From DATFRY01 sp035489015 (GTDB lineage: Bacteria; Myxococcota_A; Polyangia; Haliangiales; Haliangiaceae): a stretch of 64,000 bases of DNA. The notes beneath the pieces were generated by a model. That model saw only the letters and a list, made by a program, of their open reading frames with translations, did no database searches and was not told the DNA's origin. The position numbers and the translations under genes were made by a program. Numbering within the stretch: position 1 is the first letter of the stretch; each line of letters starts with the position of its first letter. The stretch is taken from the NCBI GenBank assembly GCA_035489015.1, contig DATHKR010000338.1:1-64000 (forward strand). Reading direction: 5' to 3'. This document shows positions 1-8,035 of the stretch, in pieces.

Positions 1-9
1 ATATCCGAA

Positions 10-195
10 GATCACCCTTGGGGATCTCCCCCCAGGTCTGGAGAGTTGCGGTTTGGATCACCGATTTATGATCGTTGATCTTCCCGTGTTGATCTCTGCC
101 CAAGATCCGTAAGCTCGGTCGATCACTGTTCGATCAACTCGAATCGATCTTCATCATCGATCTTCGATCTTCCTTCACGATCACGAACGTTGATC
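10..195. repeat. GATC-centred short repeat array in a gene-free stretch
   Basis: Positions 1-313 hold no convincing gene. Fourteen GATC tetramers begin at 10, 23, 56, 70, 77, 91, 104, 121, 132, 146, 159, 166, 179 and 192. Most steps are 13-14 bp or half that (7 bp). GATCTTC occurs four times (77, 146, 159, 166) and GATCAC four times. Regular spacing in a locally AT-richer stretch is what iterons, a partition centromere or a multi-site operator look like. Function is not shown. The array may continue left of the window. Confidence 0.7.
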
Positions 196-313
196 ACCTA
201 ACGCAGATGACCATCGACGACCATGACCATGCACCTGACCCACTACCCTACCCGGCCGCCACGCCCTGCCCCTCGGGGGTGAGGGGCGGCACGCCTAGCC
301 TGTCGACCTCAAG

Positions 314-1162
314 TTACTTGCTCAGCGCTTTGGCTTGAAGATCAAGAATCAGTTCGCTCAACAGTCTGTTGCCTTTGCTGCTGTTGCACCCAAGATGGGC
401 GCTCTGCACGTTGCCCATCGCGTGTGCGCCACCTCGCGACAAGGGGATGACATGGTCAACGCTCGGACTCATCGGGTCAGGCCAGGCGACTGCAGGATCA
501 ATGGGCAGCGAGCACAGCCTGCAGGTCCAGTCGTCCCTCGTATGCACGTCGATAGGGGCGAACGTCTCCGTGGTGCGAGCCTGCTCCACGAGCGCACGTC
601 GGCGCGCATCGTAGGCTGCGGCGCGCTCCGGATACAGGCTCCGCCAGTGCCCCTTCTCCTGGCGCCGGCGCTTCTCGTAGGCGCGCTGTCCCTCGGGGTA
701 GTTGCGACCCGCGTACCAGGCGCCGTGTTCGTGGCGGTAGGCCCGGTTCCATTCGCGCATGCGGTCGGCATTGAACTGCCGTTTACAGCACGGCGCACCG
801 CACTGCTTCGCGCGGGGAGACAGCATCGGCGCTGAGCAGTACGGACAGGGGCGAGCATTGGCCGCCTGTCGTGCGCGCGTCGCTTCTCGCCTGTCGCGGA
901 GTGCTTGGTCATACCTGCCGTCCGCGCGTGCCCGCTCGTGGGTGCTGGCGTTCCTGCACCGCGGCGAGCAGTATGACGTCCCAGGTCTCGCGCTCACGGC
1001 GCTGCCACAGTGGGCGCACTGGATCTCAAGGCGGGCGTCGTGGGTGCTGGCTGCTCGGCAAGCGCCCGAGCAGTAGGTCGGGACGGGACCGCGCTGTCCA
1101 ACCTGCTTGTCGGTGCCGCAGCGGGCGCAGGTGATGAAGTCTGGGCGTGTAGCTTGGGCCAT
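314..1162 (-). CDS. HNH endonuclease with N-terminal zinc ribbons
   Basis: A 282-residue protein. The N-terminal half has several CxxC-type knuckles (CARCG/YCSGAC, CAHCG/YCSPRC, CPYC), a middle basic Arg-rich segment follows, and the C-terminal ~70 residues form an HNH nuclease: CRLC, then VDHVIPLSRGG, then N-x-QSAHLGCNSSKGNR. The family makes metal-dependent DNA breaks; in phages such enzymes are free-standing homing nucleases or packaging accessories. It is the last minus-strand gene before the GATC array. The assignment is firm; the biological role is inference. Confidence 0.85.
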   Translation of the reverse strand: MAQATRPDFITCARCGTDKQVGQRGPVPTYCSGACRAASTHDARLEIQCAHCGSAVSARPGTSYCSPRCRNASTHERARADGRYDQALRDRREATRARQAANARPCPYCSAPMLSPRAKQCGAPCCKRQFNADRMREWNRAYRHEHGAWYAGRNYPEGQRAYEKRRRQEKGHWRSLYPERAAAYDARRRALVEQARTTETFAPIDVHTRDDWTCRLCSLPIDPAVAWPDPMSPSVDHVIPLSRGGAHAMGNVQSAHLGCNSSKGNRLLSELILDLQAKALSK

Positions 1163-1264
1163 GTCGGTCCTGTTCGCTCAGGCTGGCCATGGCTCCGGGG
1201 GTGTTGAAGCATCCGCCGGAGTCCTTTCGTTCATTGTCCCATCTGCCGCTGACAGTCGCGGGGT

Positions 1265-1528
1265 TCAGCGCTTGCGGGTTCGGCTGCGGTTGGCTTTACT
1301 GCCTGGCCATACGCCAGTCGATTCCTTGAACCTGAGCGCGCAGTAGCCTTTCGCCCGCGGCCCCATGAAGCGCTGCACGCGGGATACGCAGCGTGTGAAC
1401 GATCCGGTCCGGAGCCCGTACCCGATGCCGGCCGCCTTGCCCCTGGACGTGGGCTGGTCGCTCCAATACCGCCTGCCTTCGCGGACGATGCGCCGGCTGC
1501 TCTTGGCTCGGTTGGCCATGGCGGTCAC
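1265..1528 (-). CDS. small basic hypothetical protein
   Basis: 87 residues, strongly basic at both ends (SSRRIVREGRR, NRSRTRKR). The GTG start at 1528 overlaps the TGA of the upstream gene as GTGA, which decides the start over the internal ATG at 1519. No recognised domain; the charge suggests nucleic-acid binding, but that is inference. About 100 bp with nothing obvious separate it from the HNH gene at 1162. Confidence 0.55.
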   Translation of the reverse strand: MTAMANRAKSSRRIVREGRRYWSDQPTSRGKAAGIGYGLRTGSFTRCVSRVQRFMGPRAKGYCALRFKESTGVWPGSKANRSRTRKR

Positions 1529-1740
1529 TCCTTCTGCGGCGCGGGCTCCTGGTCTTCGGGTTCTGTCGGTTCGTCTACCCGCATGACGCTGCGGATCTGC
1601 TCACGCGGTACGGCGAAGCAGGCACCGGCTTCATCTCGGAAGATGGCCCAGTCGGGGGTGAACTCGACGGTGAGGGCGTCGTCTTCGAGGAGGACGTCGG
1701 CGCCGCGCCGCTCGTTGTGGACGATCAGGTAGCGGGGCAT
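1525..1740 (-). CDS. hypothetical protein, 71 aa
   Basis: Starts MPRYLIVHNERRGADVLL and ends in an acidic, Pro-rich tail. I chose the ATG at 1740 because it follows the end of the HNH gene at 1751 by a short spacer; a longer in-frame reading would run deep into that gene. Alternating hydrophobic residues suggest a small beta-rich fold. No family recognised. Translationally coupled to the next gene by a GTGA overlap. Confidence 0.6.
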   Translation of the reverse strand: MPRYLIVHNERRGADVLLEDDALTVEFTPDWAIFRDEAGACFAVPREQIRSVMRVDEPTEPEDQEPAPQKE

Positions 1741-1750
1741 GGTCACCGCC

Positions 1751-2044
1751 TTACAGGAGTCCGGGGTGCCGCTCACCTGGGCGGGCTCGCGTCGGCCAGC
1801 CTTTCGCTTTGGCTGCGGCTGCACCTTCGCGTGCAGATTTCTGATCATGACAGGGACCGCAAAGTCCCTGAAGACCTTCAGGTCGGTGATCATCGGCCAT
1901 GGCCACGATGTGATCGCAGAACCCCGACGGCCTCACGTGGCAGACCATGCAGATCGGGTCGCGTTCCAAGATCTTCGCGCGGATCTTTGGCCAGCCCGGG
2001 GGTAGTCGCTTCACTCGGTCCGAACCGGCCCACCTGCCGCTCAT
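1751..2044 (-). CDS. small HNH endonuclease
   Basis: 97 residues: W-x-KIRAKILERDP, CMVC, CDHIVAMADDHRPEGLQGLC, then CHDQKSAREG, the classic compact HNH fold with two CxxC pairs and the DHI catalytic core, followed by a basic tail. Such mini-HNH proteins are abundant in actinophages. The ATG at 2044 overlaps the upstream TGA as ATGA. It is the second of four HNH-type nucleases in the window. Confidence 0.85.
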   Translation of the reverse strand: MSGRWAGSDRVKRLPPGWPKIRAKILERDPICMVCHVRPSGFCDHIVAMADDHRPEGLQGLCGPCHDQKSAREGAAAAKAKGWPTRARPGERHPGLL

Positions 2045-2283
2045 CCGTCCTCCTCGTCGCGACTGTTGACGTATCCACCGTTCTCGATTTCCAGGATGGC
2101 GGTGAGCATGCCGAGGGCGGTGACCCAGTCGAGGGCTTCGGATGTGGCTTTGATGAGCGTGACCCCGCCGTCGGCCTTGATGACTTTCAGGGTGACGTGG
2201 GCGTCGGTGACCATGTCGCCGTCGTCGAGGTCTGCTGTGACGCCGAGCGTGTCGAGGAGCTGCCCGATCTGCTGGTCGGCCAC
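2041..2283 (-). CDS. hypothetical protein, 80 aa
   Basis: Begins VADQQIGQLLDTLGV and contains a beta-rich middle (DAHVTLKVIKADGGVTLIKAT) and an acidic end. The GTG at 2283 is chosen because GAGGAG lies 5 nt upstream. The upstream gene stops 2 nt before this start, so coupling is likely. No family recognised. Confidence 0.6.
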   Translation of the reverse strand: MADQQIGQLLDTLGVTADLDDGDMVTDAHVTLKVIKADGGVTLIKATSEALDWVTALGMLTAILEIENGGYVNSRDEEDG

Positions 2284-2285
2284 GG

Positions 2286-2864
2286 CTACTCCTCGGGGCT
2301 GTGTTCGGAGTCGCTGTTGAGCGCCCGCATCGTGCCGCACTGGTCGTGGGCGACGGGCGTGTTGTCGGTGGTGAGGCGTGCGAAGTCGTAGGCCGAGCAT
2401 TCCCAGCAGATGACCTGGTCTCGGTGCTCGACTGGTCGATGCAGGTTGCGGACGCGGTCCGTTGCTGCGGTTTGCGCGTCACGTTCCTGACGGAGCTGTT
2501 CCCGGGCGGCTTCGGACTTCTCCAGTTCGCGGCAGGCGGTGAGGAGCCACCCTGCGACGTCGGGTGCGCATGCGCTGGTGTCGATGCCGAGGGCGCGTTC
2601 CACGGTCGCGGTGAAGGCGGTGTAGTCGCCACCCGGGATGCCGCTATAACCGGTGAGGTCGTTGGCGGGGATGTCGATGGTGTCTTCGAAGACGAGGACG
2701 GCGCGGGCGCCGACCCGTTCGGCAAGGTCTCCGTCGGCGAGCAAGTCGCGGCGGATTGCGTCGAACGCTGCCTCGTCGCTGGGCACCTGGTCGACGACGA
2801 GCACGAACGGCGGCCGTTCGTCGTTGCTGCCTTCGGGGAGTTCGAGGATCTGCAGGCGGGCCAT
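2286..2864 (-). CDS. hypothetical protein with C-terminal Cys/His motif
   Basis: 192 residues. The N-terminal ~70 residues resemble a mixed alpha/beta domain (FVLVVDQVPSDEAAFDAI), followed by a likely coiled coil (CRELEKSEAAREQLRQERDAQ). The C-terminus holds CWEC and a later HDQCG, which could bind zinc. One-nucleotide overlap with the upstream gene indicates coupled translation. Function unknown. Confidence 0.7.
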   Translation of the reverse strand: MARLQILELPEGSNDERPPFVLVVDQVPSDEAAFDAIRRDLLADGDLAERVGARAVLVFEDTIDIPANDLTGYSGIPGGDYTAFTATVERALGIDTSACAPDVAGWLLTACRELEKSEAAREQLRQERDAQTAATDRVRNLHRPVEHRDQVICWECSAYDFARLTTDNTPVAHDQCGTMRALNSDSEHSPEE

Positions 2865-3172
2865 CAGCCGGTCACCGCCTCGAAGATGGCGGCGAAGACG
2901 TCAGGTTTCAGGGGGTAGTGCTCGCCCTGGGCGGTTGTGATGACCCAGTCGTTTGGGCACACGGTGCGGCCGTCGTCGCCCGAGTCGATCCAGCCGTGTT
3001 CGTGGACGGTCTTCTGGCATCCGGGGCACACGGCCGTGCCGGGCACGTAGGGGTGTCGGTAGTAGCGAACGACGCTGCCTTCTCGATCGGCGGGGCCGTC
3101 CTCAGGGTGGTCGCCGTTCTGGTGCCACTGGTGGGCATCGATATCGATCGGCTTCTTGCGGTACTGAGCCAT
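2864..3172 (-). CDS. phage family protein starting MAQYRKKP, with zinc knuckle
   Basis: 102 residues. The opening Y-R-K-K-P followed by I-D-A is a recurring start in small phage proteins of unknown function. The middle holds CPGC and CPND, and the end is TAQGEHYPLKPDVFAAIFEAV. The ATG is preceded by AGGAGCCCGCGCC, a start-associated sequence seen again at 8010. Identification is by family resemblance only. Confidence 0.75.
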   Translation of the reverse strand: MAQYRKKPIDIDAHQWHQNGDHPEDGPADREGSVVRYYRHPYVPGTAVCPGCQKTVHEHGWIDSGDDGRTVCPNDWVITTAQGEHYPLKPDVFAAIFEAVTG

Positions 3173-3196
3173 GGGCGCGGGCTCCTGATAGTCGGG

Positions 3197-3757
3197 TTAC
3201 GGCTTCCAGCGGTGCCCGCGTAGCGCTTCGGGCACATCGCTGGTGGTGATCGGGCGGGTGAGGAAGCCGCCGTTGGCGTACCGGGAGGCGATCGGCTTCG
3301 GCTCGGGCCGTGGCGGCATCTCTGGCATGTCGAGCCCGGCGCGGATCTCGTCGGTGATCCCGTGGGCGTGGGCGAGGTCCCAGAGTTCCGGGCATTGGTT
3401 GAGGTTGTCGGTGACGGGGTCGTCGCAGTCGCCTTGGGTACCGCAGCCGTGGCAGGCGGGATCGCGTTGCCAAGTCCACTCGGTGGCGAGGTGGTGGCGT
3501 TCGAGGATGCGGCGGTCTGCCTCGCAGCGGCGGAGGGCGGCGGCCGGGTCGTGTAGGGCGACATGGCCGGCGAGACCGGGCTTCAGCGGGTCGGGGCCGT
3601 GCCGGTAGAACAGCACGTGCCCGTTGACGGTGCGCACCGCGCTGTTGCCGTCCGCCATCCACTGGCCATCCCATGGGGCGCTGTGGTCTTCGACTGCATG
3701 GGCGGTCTCTTCAACGCGGTCGACTTGCTGGGTGATCCAGCCGTGGAGATCCGTCAC
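3197..3757 (-). CDS. DUF6221-like protein
   Basis: 186 residues starting VTDLHGWITQQVDRVEE. The block GHVALHDPAAALRRCEADRRIL, then CHGCG and CPELWDLAHAHG, matches the pattern I associate with DUF6221, a family frequent in Streptomyces and its phages with no known activity. GTGA overlap with the upstream gene fixes the start. A second family member lies at 11260-11655. Confidence 0.75.
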   Translation of the reverse strand: MTDLHGWITQQVDRVEETAHAVEDHSAPWDGQWMADGNSAVRTVNGHVLFYRHGPDPLKPGLAGHVALHDPAAALRRCEADRRILERHHLATEWTWQRDPACHGCGTQGDCDDPVTDNLNQCPELWDLAHAHGITDEIRAGLDMPEMPPRPEPKPIASRYANGGFLTRPITTSDVPEALRGHRWKP

Positions 3758-4038
3758 GGCGTCTCCTTTACGCTGGCCCCGTCCGGGCTCTGGGGCAGGG
3801 AGAAGGCGTCTGCCAGCGCGCTCCACGTCGACTCGATGTGGTCTTTCGTCGTGCTCTGCGCGGCGGCTTGGACGTAGGCGCGGATGGCTTCGGCCTGGTC
3901 GCGGACGTCGACGGGGATGGCGCTGACGACTGCGTTGAGGCAGGTCTTGTCGGCGCCGTGTTCGTCTTCGTGGTTGAGCATGGCGATGGTGAGGTCCCAC
4001 GCCCAGAGGGGCAGGTCGGGCACGGGGGATTCAGCCAT
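3754..4038 (-). CDS. hypothetical protein, 94 aa
   Basis: Starts MAESPVPDLPLWAWDLTIAML; helical throughout, with a repeated A/E/T-rich helix (RDQAEAIRAYVQAAAQ). The ATG at 4038 is preceded by AAGGCCCGCGCC, related to the leader of the genes starting at 3172 and 8010. Coupled to the DUF6221-like gene. No function recognised. Confidence 0.65.
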   Translation of the reverse strand: MAESPVPDLPLWAWDLTIAMLNHEDEHGADKTCLNAVVSAIPVDVRDQAEAIRAYVQAAAQSTTKDHIESTWSALADAFSLPQSPDGASVKETP

Positions 4039-4054
4039 GGCGCGGGCCTTCCGA

Positions 4055-4315
4055 TTAGGGCAGTTCCATGAGGTGCCAGACGGGTTGGCCGCCTGGCGGG
4101 ATGGTGGTGCCGACATGGGTGACGTCGCCTGGGATGGGCTGGCCTGTGCCGTAGACGCGGAAGCCGCGCCGGGTGGGTGGCCGGTCTCCGTGGATGGCCC
4201 ACAGTTCGACGGTGTGCACGCTGCGGGAGTCGACGTGGACGATGTCGCCGGTGAGGTCGAGGGCGTGCCACTGGTCGTCGACGGGGATCTCGTAGCGGTA
4301 GATCGAGCGCGTCAC
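4055..4315 (-). CDS. small phage protein, DUF7352-like
   Basis: 86 residues: IYRYEIPVDDQWHALDL at the N-terminus and HVGTTIPPGGQPVWHLMELP at the C-terminus. The VWHL ending and the G-T-x-x-P spacing recur in a family of small actinophage proteins I recall as DUF7352. All-beta predicted; no known activity. GTG start at 4315. Confidence 0.65.
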   Translation of the reverse strand: MTRSIYRYEIPVDDQWHALDLTGDIVHVDSRSVHTVELWAIHGDRPPTRRGFRVYGTGQPIPGDVTHVGTTIPPGGQPVWHLMELP

Positions 4316-4328
4316 GTCGGCTCCCCGA

Positions 4329-5210
4329 TCACCCTGTGAGTGCCCGCCGGATGCCCTCTTCCAAGGTCACCTGCGGGTTGTAGAACGCGAGCATTTGCTT
4401 GGGGTCGCACACCCGGTGGTGGACGCCCTGTGGCGCCGACGCCCGGTGCTTGATGACCGGGCTGTACCCGGCGGCCTGGGTGACGTACTGGGCAAGCTCA
4501 TCGAAGCTCGTGGCTCTGCCCCACCCGAGGTTGACCGGTCCGTGCACGTCCTGGTCGACGGCGGCGAGGGTCGCGCCGACGAGGTCGCTGATGTGGATCC
4601 AATCCCGCGTTGAGCCGCCGTCGCCCCACACCTCGAACGGATCCTGCCGCTCGCGCGCGCGCCGGATGAACGCGGGGAACGGGTACGCCTCGTCCTGGTC
4701 CTCTCCAAACCCGGAGAACGGGCGCAGGACCGTCATGCGGGTGCCCTCAGCTTCGGCGTACTGGCAGAGCTGTTCACCGGCCAGCTTGGCGAGCCCGTAG
4801 GTCGAGTCAGGCCGTCCCGGCCGCTCGTAGTCGATGTCGTCCTCGACGAGCCGGTGGATCTCGCCCGGCTGCTGCAGGTCGACCGGGTACGCGGCGCTGC
4901 TGCTGAAGTACACGGCGCGGGGAATCTTGTTGCGGACCAGCCACCGGAAGTACCAGCTGTCGAGCGCCAGGTTCGTTGCGACTCCGAGCGGGGAGCCGTC
5001 GATGCTGGCCCGCCCGCCGACGATTGCCGCCGCGTGGATGGCGAGGTCCCAGGAGCGGTCGTCGGTACGGAAGAAGTCGAGGGCGTCACCGCTGCGGGCC
5101 AGCAGGGTGGCGTTGAGATCGATCCCGAGGACCAAATCGCCCCGGTCCAGGAGCGCGCGGTGCAGGTGACGGCCTACGAATCCGGAGGCACCGGTTAGAA
5201 GGACGCGCAC
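4329..5210 (-). CDS. NAD-dependent epimerase/dehydratase (extended SDR)
   Basis: 293 residues. Rossmann N-terminus TGASGFVGRHL binds NAD(P); D31 in VLGIDLN is the likely ribose-binding acid; SSSAAY and YGLAK supply the Ser-Tyr-x-x-x-Lys catalytic set; RPFSGFG and STRDWIHISDL are typical of sugar-nucleotide epimerases or dehydratases. It probably acts on a UDP-, GDP- or dTDP-sugar in the cytoplasm. The linked glycosyltransferase (7222-8010) and methyltransferases suggest a sugar-modification cassette. The exact substrate cannot be read from sequence. Confidence 0.9.
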   Translation of the reverse strand: MRVLLTGASGFVGRHLHRALLDRGDLVLGIDLNATLLARSGDALDFFRTDDRSWDLAIHAAAIVGGRASIDGSPLGVATNLALDSWYFRWLVRNKIPRAVYFSSSAAYPVDLQQPGEIHRLVEDDIDYERPGRPDSTYGLAKLAGEQLCQYAEAEGTRMTVLRPFSGFGEDQDEAYPFPAFIRRARERQDPFEVWGDGGSTRDWIHISDLVGATLAAVDQDVHGPVNLGWGRATSFDELAQYVTQAAGYSPVIKHRASAPQGVHHRVCDPKQMLAFYNPQVTLEEGIRRALTG

Positions 5211-5213
5211 TGG

Positions 5214-5459
5214 CTAGTCCAGGTCGCCGTAGGTGGACGGATCCTCGGCGCGTGCAAGCCGACGAAACGCTTCGCGTGCGTCGGCCAGCGAGGACCAGGT
5301 TCCGGCGAGCTTGACGTAGTCCTCGGAGGTCGTGGTCGTCTCCTCGGCGAGGAGCGCGTAAAGGCGGAACGTACCGGCGCCTTCATCGTTCGCGGTGACC
5401 TTGAAGAAGTGGTCGAGGTTGAGGTAGTTACCAGCCTGGTCTTCAGCCCACAGCGCCAT
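5214..5459 (-). CDS. hypothetical protein, 81 aa
   Basis: MALWAEDQAGNYLNLDHFFKV, then a beta-strand pair (GTFRLYALLAEE) and an acidic C-terminal helix. Overlaps the methyltransferase gene upstream by 17 nt and ends 3 nt before the epimerase start, so it belongs to the same operon. Similar short proteins with N-L-D-x-F-F near the start occur in phages; function unknown. Confidence 0.65.
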   Translation of the reverse strand: MALWAEDQAGNYLNLDHFFKVTANDEGAGTFRLYALLAEETTTTSEDYVKLAGTWSSLADAREAFRRLARAEDPSTYGDLD

Positions 5460-6030
5460 GACGGCGACTCCTTGCGACGATGATTTGCGACCAGTCCAGG
5501 CCGATATGAGTGGTGATCTCGAAATGCGGCTCGATCAGCGCTTGGTAGCCGGCTTCGTCCCACGCCCATGCGTGGCAGTCGCCGTGAAAGTCGGCGGTCT
5601 CGTGTCGGGGCGATGAGGCGACGATCCAGGACGCGTTGCGGGCGACCCATTCGACGGTGTCGTGAGGGTCGGCGACGTGTTCGAGGACTTCGGTGAGGAC
5701 TGCGAGTTGGCCCCAGCGTGGTACGTCGCGGGTGTTGAAGACGTCGCGGCGCTCGGCGCTGACGCCTCGCTCGGCCCAGGCTGGTTCGTTGCTGGGTTGG
5801 AAGTCGTAGCCCCAGGACGGGACGTCCTTGATGAGGCTGAGGAGGCCGCCGTCACCGCATCCGAGGTCGACAACGCTGGCGGGCCCGACCTTCCGGATCA
5901 GTCCAGCGCAGCGTTTCAAGCGGGCTCGGTGGTCGGCCTGTTCGAGGTGGGGTGCGCGTTCACGGTCGTGGTGAAAATCGAGGGTGGCGACGTGAGGATC
6001 TCTGCCTGCGAACAGCTTCCATTCGGCCAT
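5443..6030 (-). CDS. SAM-dependent methyltransferase (class I)
   Basis: 195 residues from the ATG at 6030. Motif I is VVDLGCGDGGLLSLI; the acidic loop is WGYDFQPSN; VLTEVLEHVADP is the downstream motif typical of methyltransferase_11/23 enzymes. The C-terminus has DFHGDCHAWAWDE. It probably methylates a small molecule or sugar rather than DNA, given the linked epimerase and lack of DPPY. A second class I enzyme directly precedes it. Confidence 0.85.
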   Translation of the reverse strand: MAEWKLFAGRDPHVATLDFHHDRERAPHLEQADHRARLKRCAGLIRKVGPASVVDLGCGDGGLLSLIKDVPSWGYDFQPSNEPAWAERGVSAERRDVFNTRDVPRWGQLAVLTEVLEHVADPHDTVEWVARNASWIVASSPRHETADFHGDCHAWAWDEAGYQALIEPHFEITTHIGLDWSQIIVARSRRHGAVG

Positions 6031-6038
6031 GCGTGTCG

Positions 6039-6635
6039 TCAGCCCGCCTTCACGGCCCGGTAGACGCCCCACGGCAGGCCGTTGTCGATGGGCTCCAGCC
6101 CGATCCGCGCGCAGGCGTCGGCCTGCTGCTGCGCCGACCAGGTGGTGACGTCCAACCAGACAGTTCCCTCCTCGGGCCGGTCGGAGACGGGCCAGTCGAG
6201 GACGAGGATCCCGCCGAGCTTCGTCGCCGCCCGCAGCCGGCCGATGACGTCGAGGCAGTCCGCGTAGCTGTGGTGGATGAGGACGGCCAGGCAGTACACG
6301 GCGTCCATCTTCCGGCGGCCGAGGTGTCCGGCGAGCCCGTCTGCTGCGGCGTGCACGGTGGTGACGTCGGGTGCGCGTTCGGTGAGCCGGTCGAGCATGC
6401 GCTGCGACGAATCGGCGGCGGTGACCTCGTAGCCGAGGGCGGCCATGGGGATGGCGACCCGGCCGTCACCACAACCGAAGTCGAGGACCTTCGCCCCGTC
6501 GGGGATGACGGTGGCGAGCATGCTGGCCTGGGCTTCACCGGACTGCCAGTAGGCGTCCTCGGATATCCGGCGTGTCGGGTGGATCGCGTCCGGGGCTGCC
6601 TGATCCCAGGCGGTGATGATGTCAGCGGCGGTCAC
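6039..6635 (-). CDS. SAM-dependent methyltransferase (class I)
   Basis: 198 residues. VLDFGCGDGRVAIPMAALG is motif I, VTAADSSQRMLDRL the SAM-ribose acid loop, and DAVYCLAVLIHHSY motif IV. Fold and length match small-molecule methyltransferases. The GTG start overlaps the exonuclease stop as GTGA. It shares the Gly-motif but little else with the adjacent methyltransferase, so the pair is not an obvious recent duplication. Confidence 0.85.
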   Translation of the reverse strand: MTAADIITAWDQAAPDAIHPTRRISEDAYWQSGEAQASMLATVIPDGAKVLDFGCGDGRVAIPMAALGYEVTAADSSQRMLDRLTERAPDVTTVHAAADGLAGHLGRRKMDAVYCLAVLIHHSYADCLDVIGRLRAATKLGGILVLDWPVSDRPEEGTVWLDVTTWSAQQQADACARIGLEPIDNGLPWGVYRAVKAG

Positions 6636-7225
6636 GACGCCTCCTGCCTGCTCGCGAGCCAGCGCCGGACGACTTGGTTGTGACGGGCGTCAGCGAGAGC
6701 GTTGTGCTCACCGGACTCCTGCTTCGGCAGCTCATCCCAGCCGACACGGAGACGGCGAGCTTCCTGCTGAATGTCGTTGGTGAACATCGGCACACCCTTG
6801 GGGAGCCTGATCATCGGGCCCCACAGTTGGGCGAGCGCGACGTGGTCGTAGGCGCCGTAGTTCGCCCAGAGCTCCACAGTCGATTGATCCACGTCCTCCT
6901 GGGCGGCCTGGATGAAGTCGCGGACCTCGTTGGCGATTACCCAGTGCGGTTTGACCCGTGAGTCGCTGGTGTCGACAACGCCGGGCTCAAGGAGTTTCGT
7001 GACGATTCCGTCGCCCACGGTGGCGAGGCCGCTCTTGTGGCCCCGGAGGGGAAGGTGCGGCCAGACGTTGTCCATCAGCCATTGGTGGCCCTTGATGCGA
7101 TCCCACGGGGCGTCGGAGTTGACGGCGTAGTACTCGCGGCCGTCATCGGCGACCATGCCGATCGAGATCACCTCGATGGTCCGGCCGTTCTCCAGGAACT
7201 CGAAGTCGTAGTCGATGGCGGTCAC
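6632..7225 (-). CDS. 3'-5' exoribonuclease, Rv2179c-like (DEDDh)
   Basis: 197 residues. YDFEFLENGRTIEVISIGMV gives the D7-x-E9 pair; NYGAYDHVAL supplies the second Asp; EHNALADARHN gives the catalytic His and final Asp of a DEDDh exonuclease. The pattern YDxEFLExGRTI matches the Rv2179c-like family, described as a metal-dependent 3'-5' exoribonuclease. GTGA overlaps on both sides put it in the sugar/methyl cassette. Its phage role is not known; RNA turnover is a guess. Confidence 0.85.
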   Translation of the reverse strand: MTAIDYDFEFLENGRTIEVISIGMVADDGREYYAVNSDAPWDRIKGHQWLMDNVWPHLPLRGHKSGLATVGDGIVTKLLEPGVVDTSDSRVKPHWVIANEVRDFIQAAQEDVDQSTVELWANYGAYDHVALAQLWGPMIRLPKGVPMFTNDIQQEARRLRVGWDELPKQESGEHNALADARHNQVVRRWLASRQEAS

Positions 7226-8010
7226 GAGACTCCCTCGACGACCGCCTCGGGGGTGCCGGTGTTGTTGGTCGCGAGCGTCGCGCCGGGGGCCGGTACGTCG
7301 CCCTGGTCGTAAGCGACGAGGCTCCGCAGCTTGACGAGGTCGGCTTCCAACCCGCCGTTGTCGCGGTAGTCGTAGTAAGCGGCCGAATCGGTCGCGACCT
7401 GCTCGGAGCTGTTGCACTCCTCGTAGGTCTGGTCGAGCTCCGACTTGGACGCCGCGGGGTGCAGGTGCTCGATCACCATGTCGCCGAGGTAGGTGATCCG
7501 CCCCATGCCGCGGCCCCAATCGACCCAAACAAGATCCATACAGAGATGAACCAGGCAGGGCGGGCTGAAATACCCGAGCGTGTCGACGATGTCGGAGGTC
7601 ATCGCGACAGCGGTGGCCATCTTCTCGCCCTGCAGCAGGTCGTTGCCGTAGACGACGCCGGGGCCACCGGACAGGCACTCGCGGATCCGGGCGTCCCACG
7701 GCATGGCGGCCGGTCGCGGCCGGTGGTCGTCACCCATGAACGCCAGATAGCGGTACTTCTTCGCAGCCTTGACCGCCTGGGCGTTCAGGGTGCCGCACAG
7801 GCGGAGCCGCTTGCCGTAGGTGAACCGGATCCGGCTGTCGCCCTTGAGTTCGGTCGCCTGCTTCTTGTATCCGGCGAGTTCGGGGTCGTCGGTGTCGACG
7901 GCGAACAGCAGGTCTGCGGTTGCCCCGGTGTCGTTCCAGGCCTGCACGATCGCGGTCACGCTGTCGGGTCGGCCTCGGGTGGGGATGATGACGAGCAGGT
8001 CGTCGGGCAT
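7222..8010 (-). CDS. GT-A type glycosyltransferase
   Basis: 262 residues. LLVIIPTRGRPDSVTAIVQAW is a GT2-like nucleotide-sugar binding start, FMGDDHRPRP the D-x-D/H metal motif, and VWVDWGRGMGRITYLGD the acceptor region. No membrane segment, so it is cytoplasmic. It lies immediately downstream of the tail-fibre genes, as glycosyltransferase-like genes often do in actinophages. The ATG is preceded by AGGAGCCCGCGCC. The donor sugar may be the product of the linked epimerase (inference). Confidence 0.8.
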   Translation of the reverse strand: MPDDLLVIIPTRGRPDSVTAIVQAWNDTGATADLLFAVDTDDPELAGYKKQATELKGDSRIRFTYGKRLRLCGTLNAQAVKAAKKYRYLAFMGDDHRPRPAAMPWDARIRECLSGGPGVVYGNDLLQGEKMATAVAMTSDIVDTLGYFSPPCLVHLCMDLVWVDWGRGMGRITYLGDMVIEHLHPAASKSELDQTYEECNSSEQVATDSAAYYDYRDNGGLEADLVKLRSLVAYDQGDVPAPGATLATNNTGTPEAVVEGVS

Positions 8011-8035
8011 GGCGCGGGCTCCTGGTGGTGGTTGG

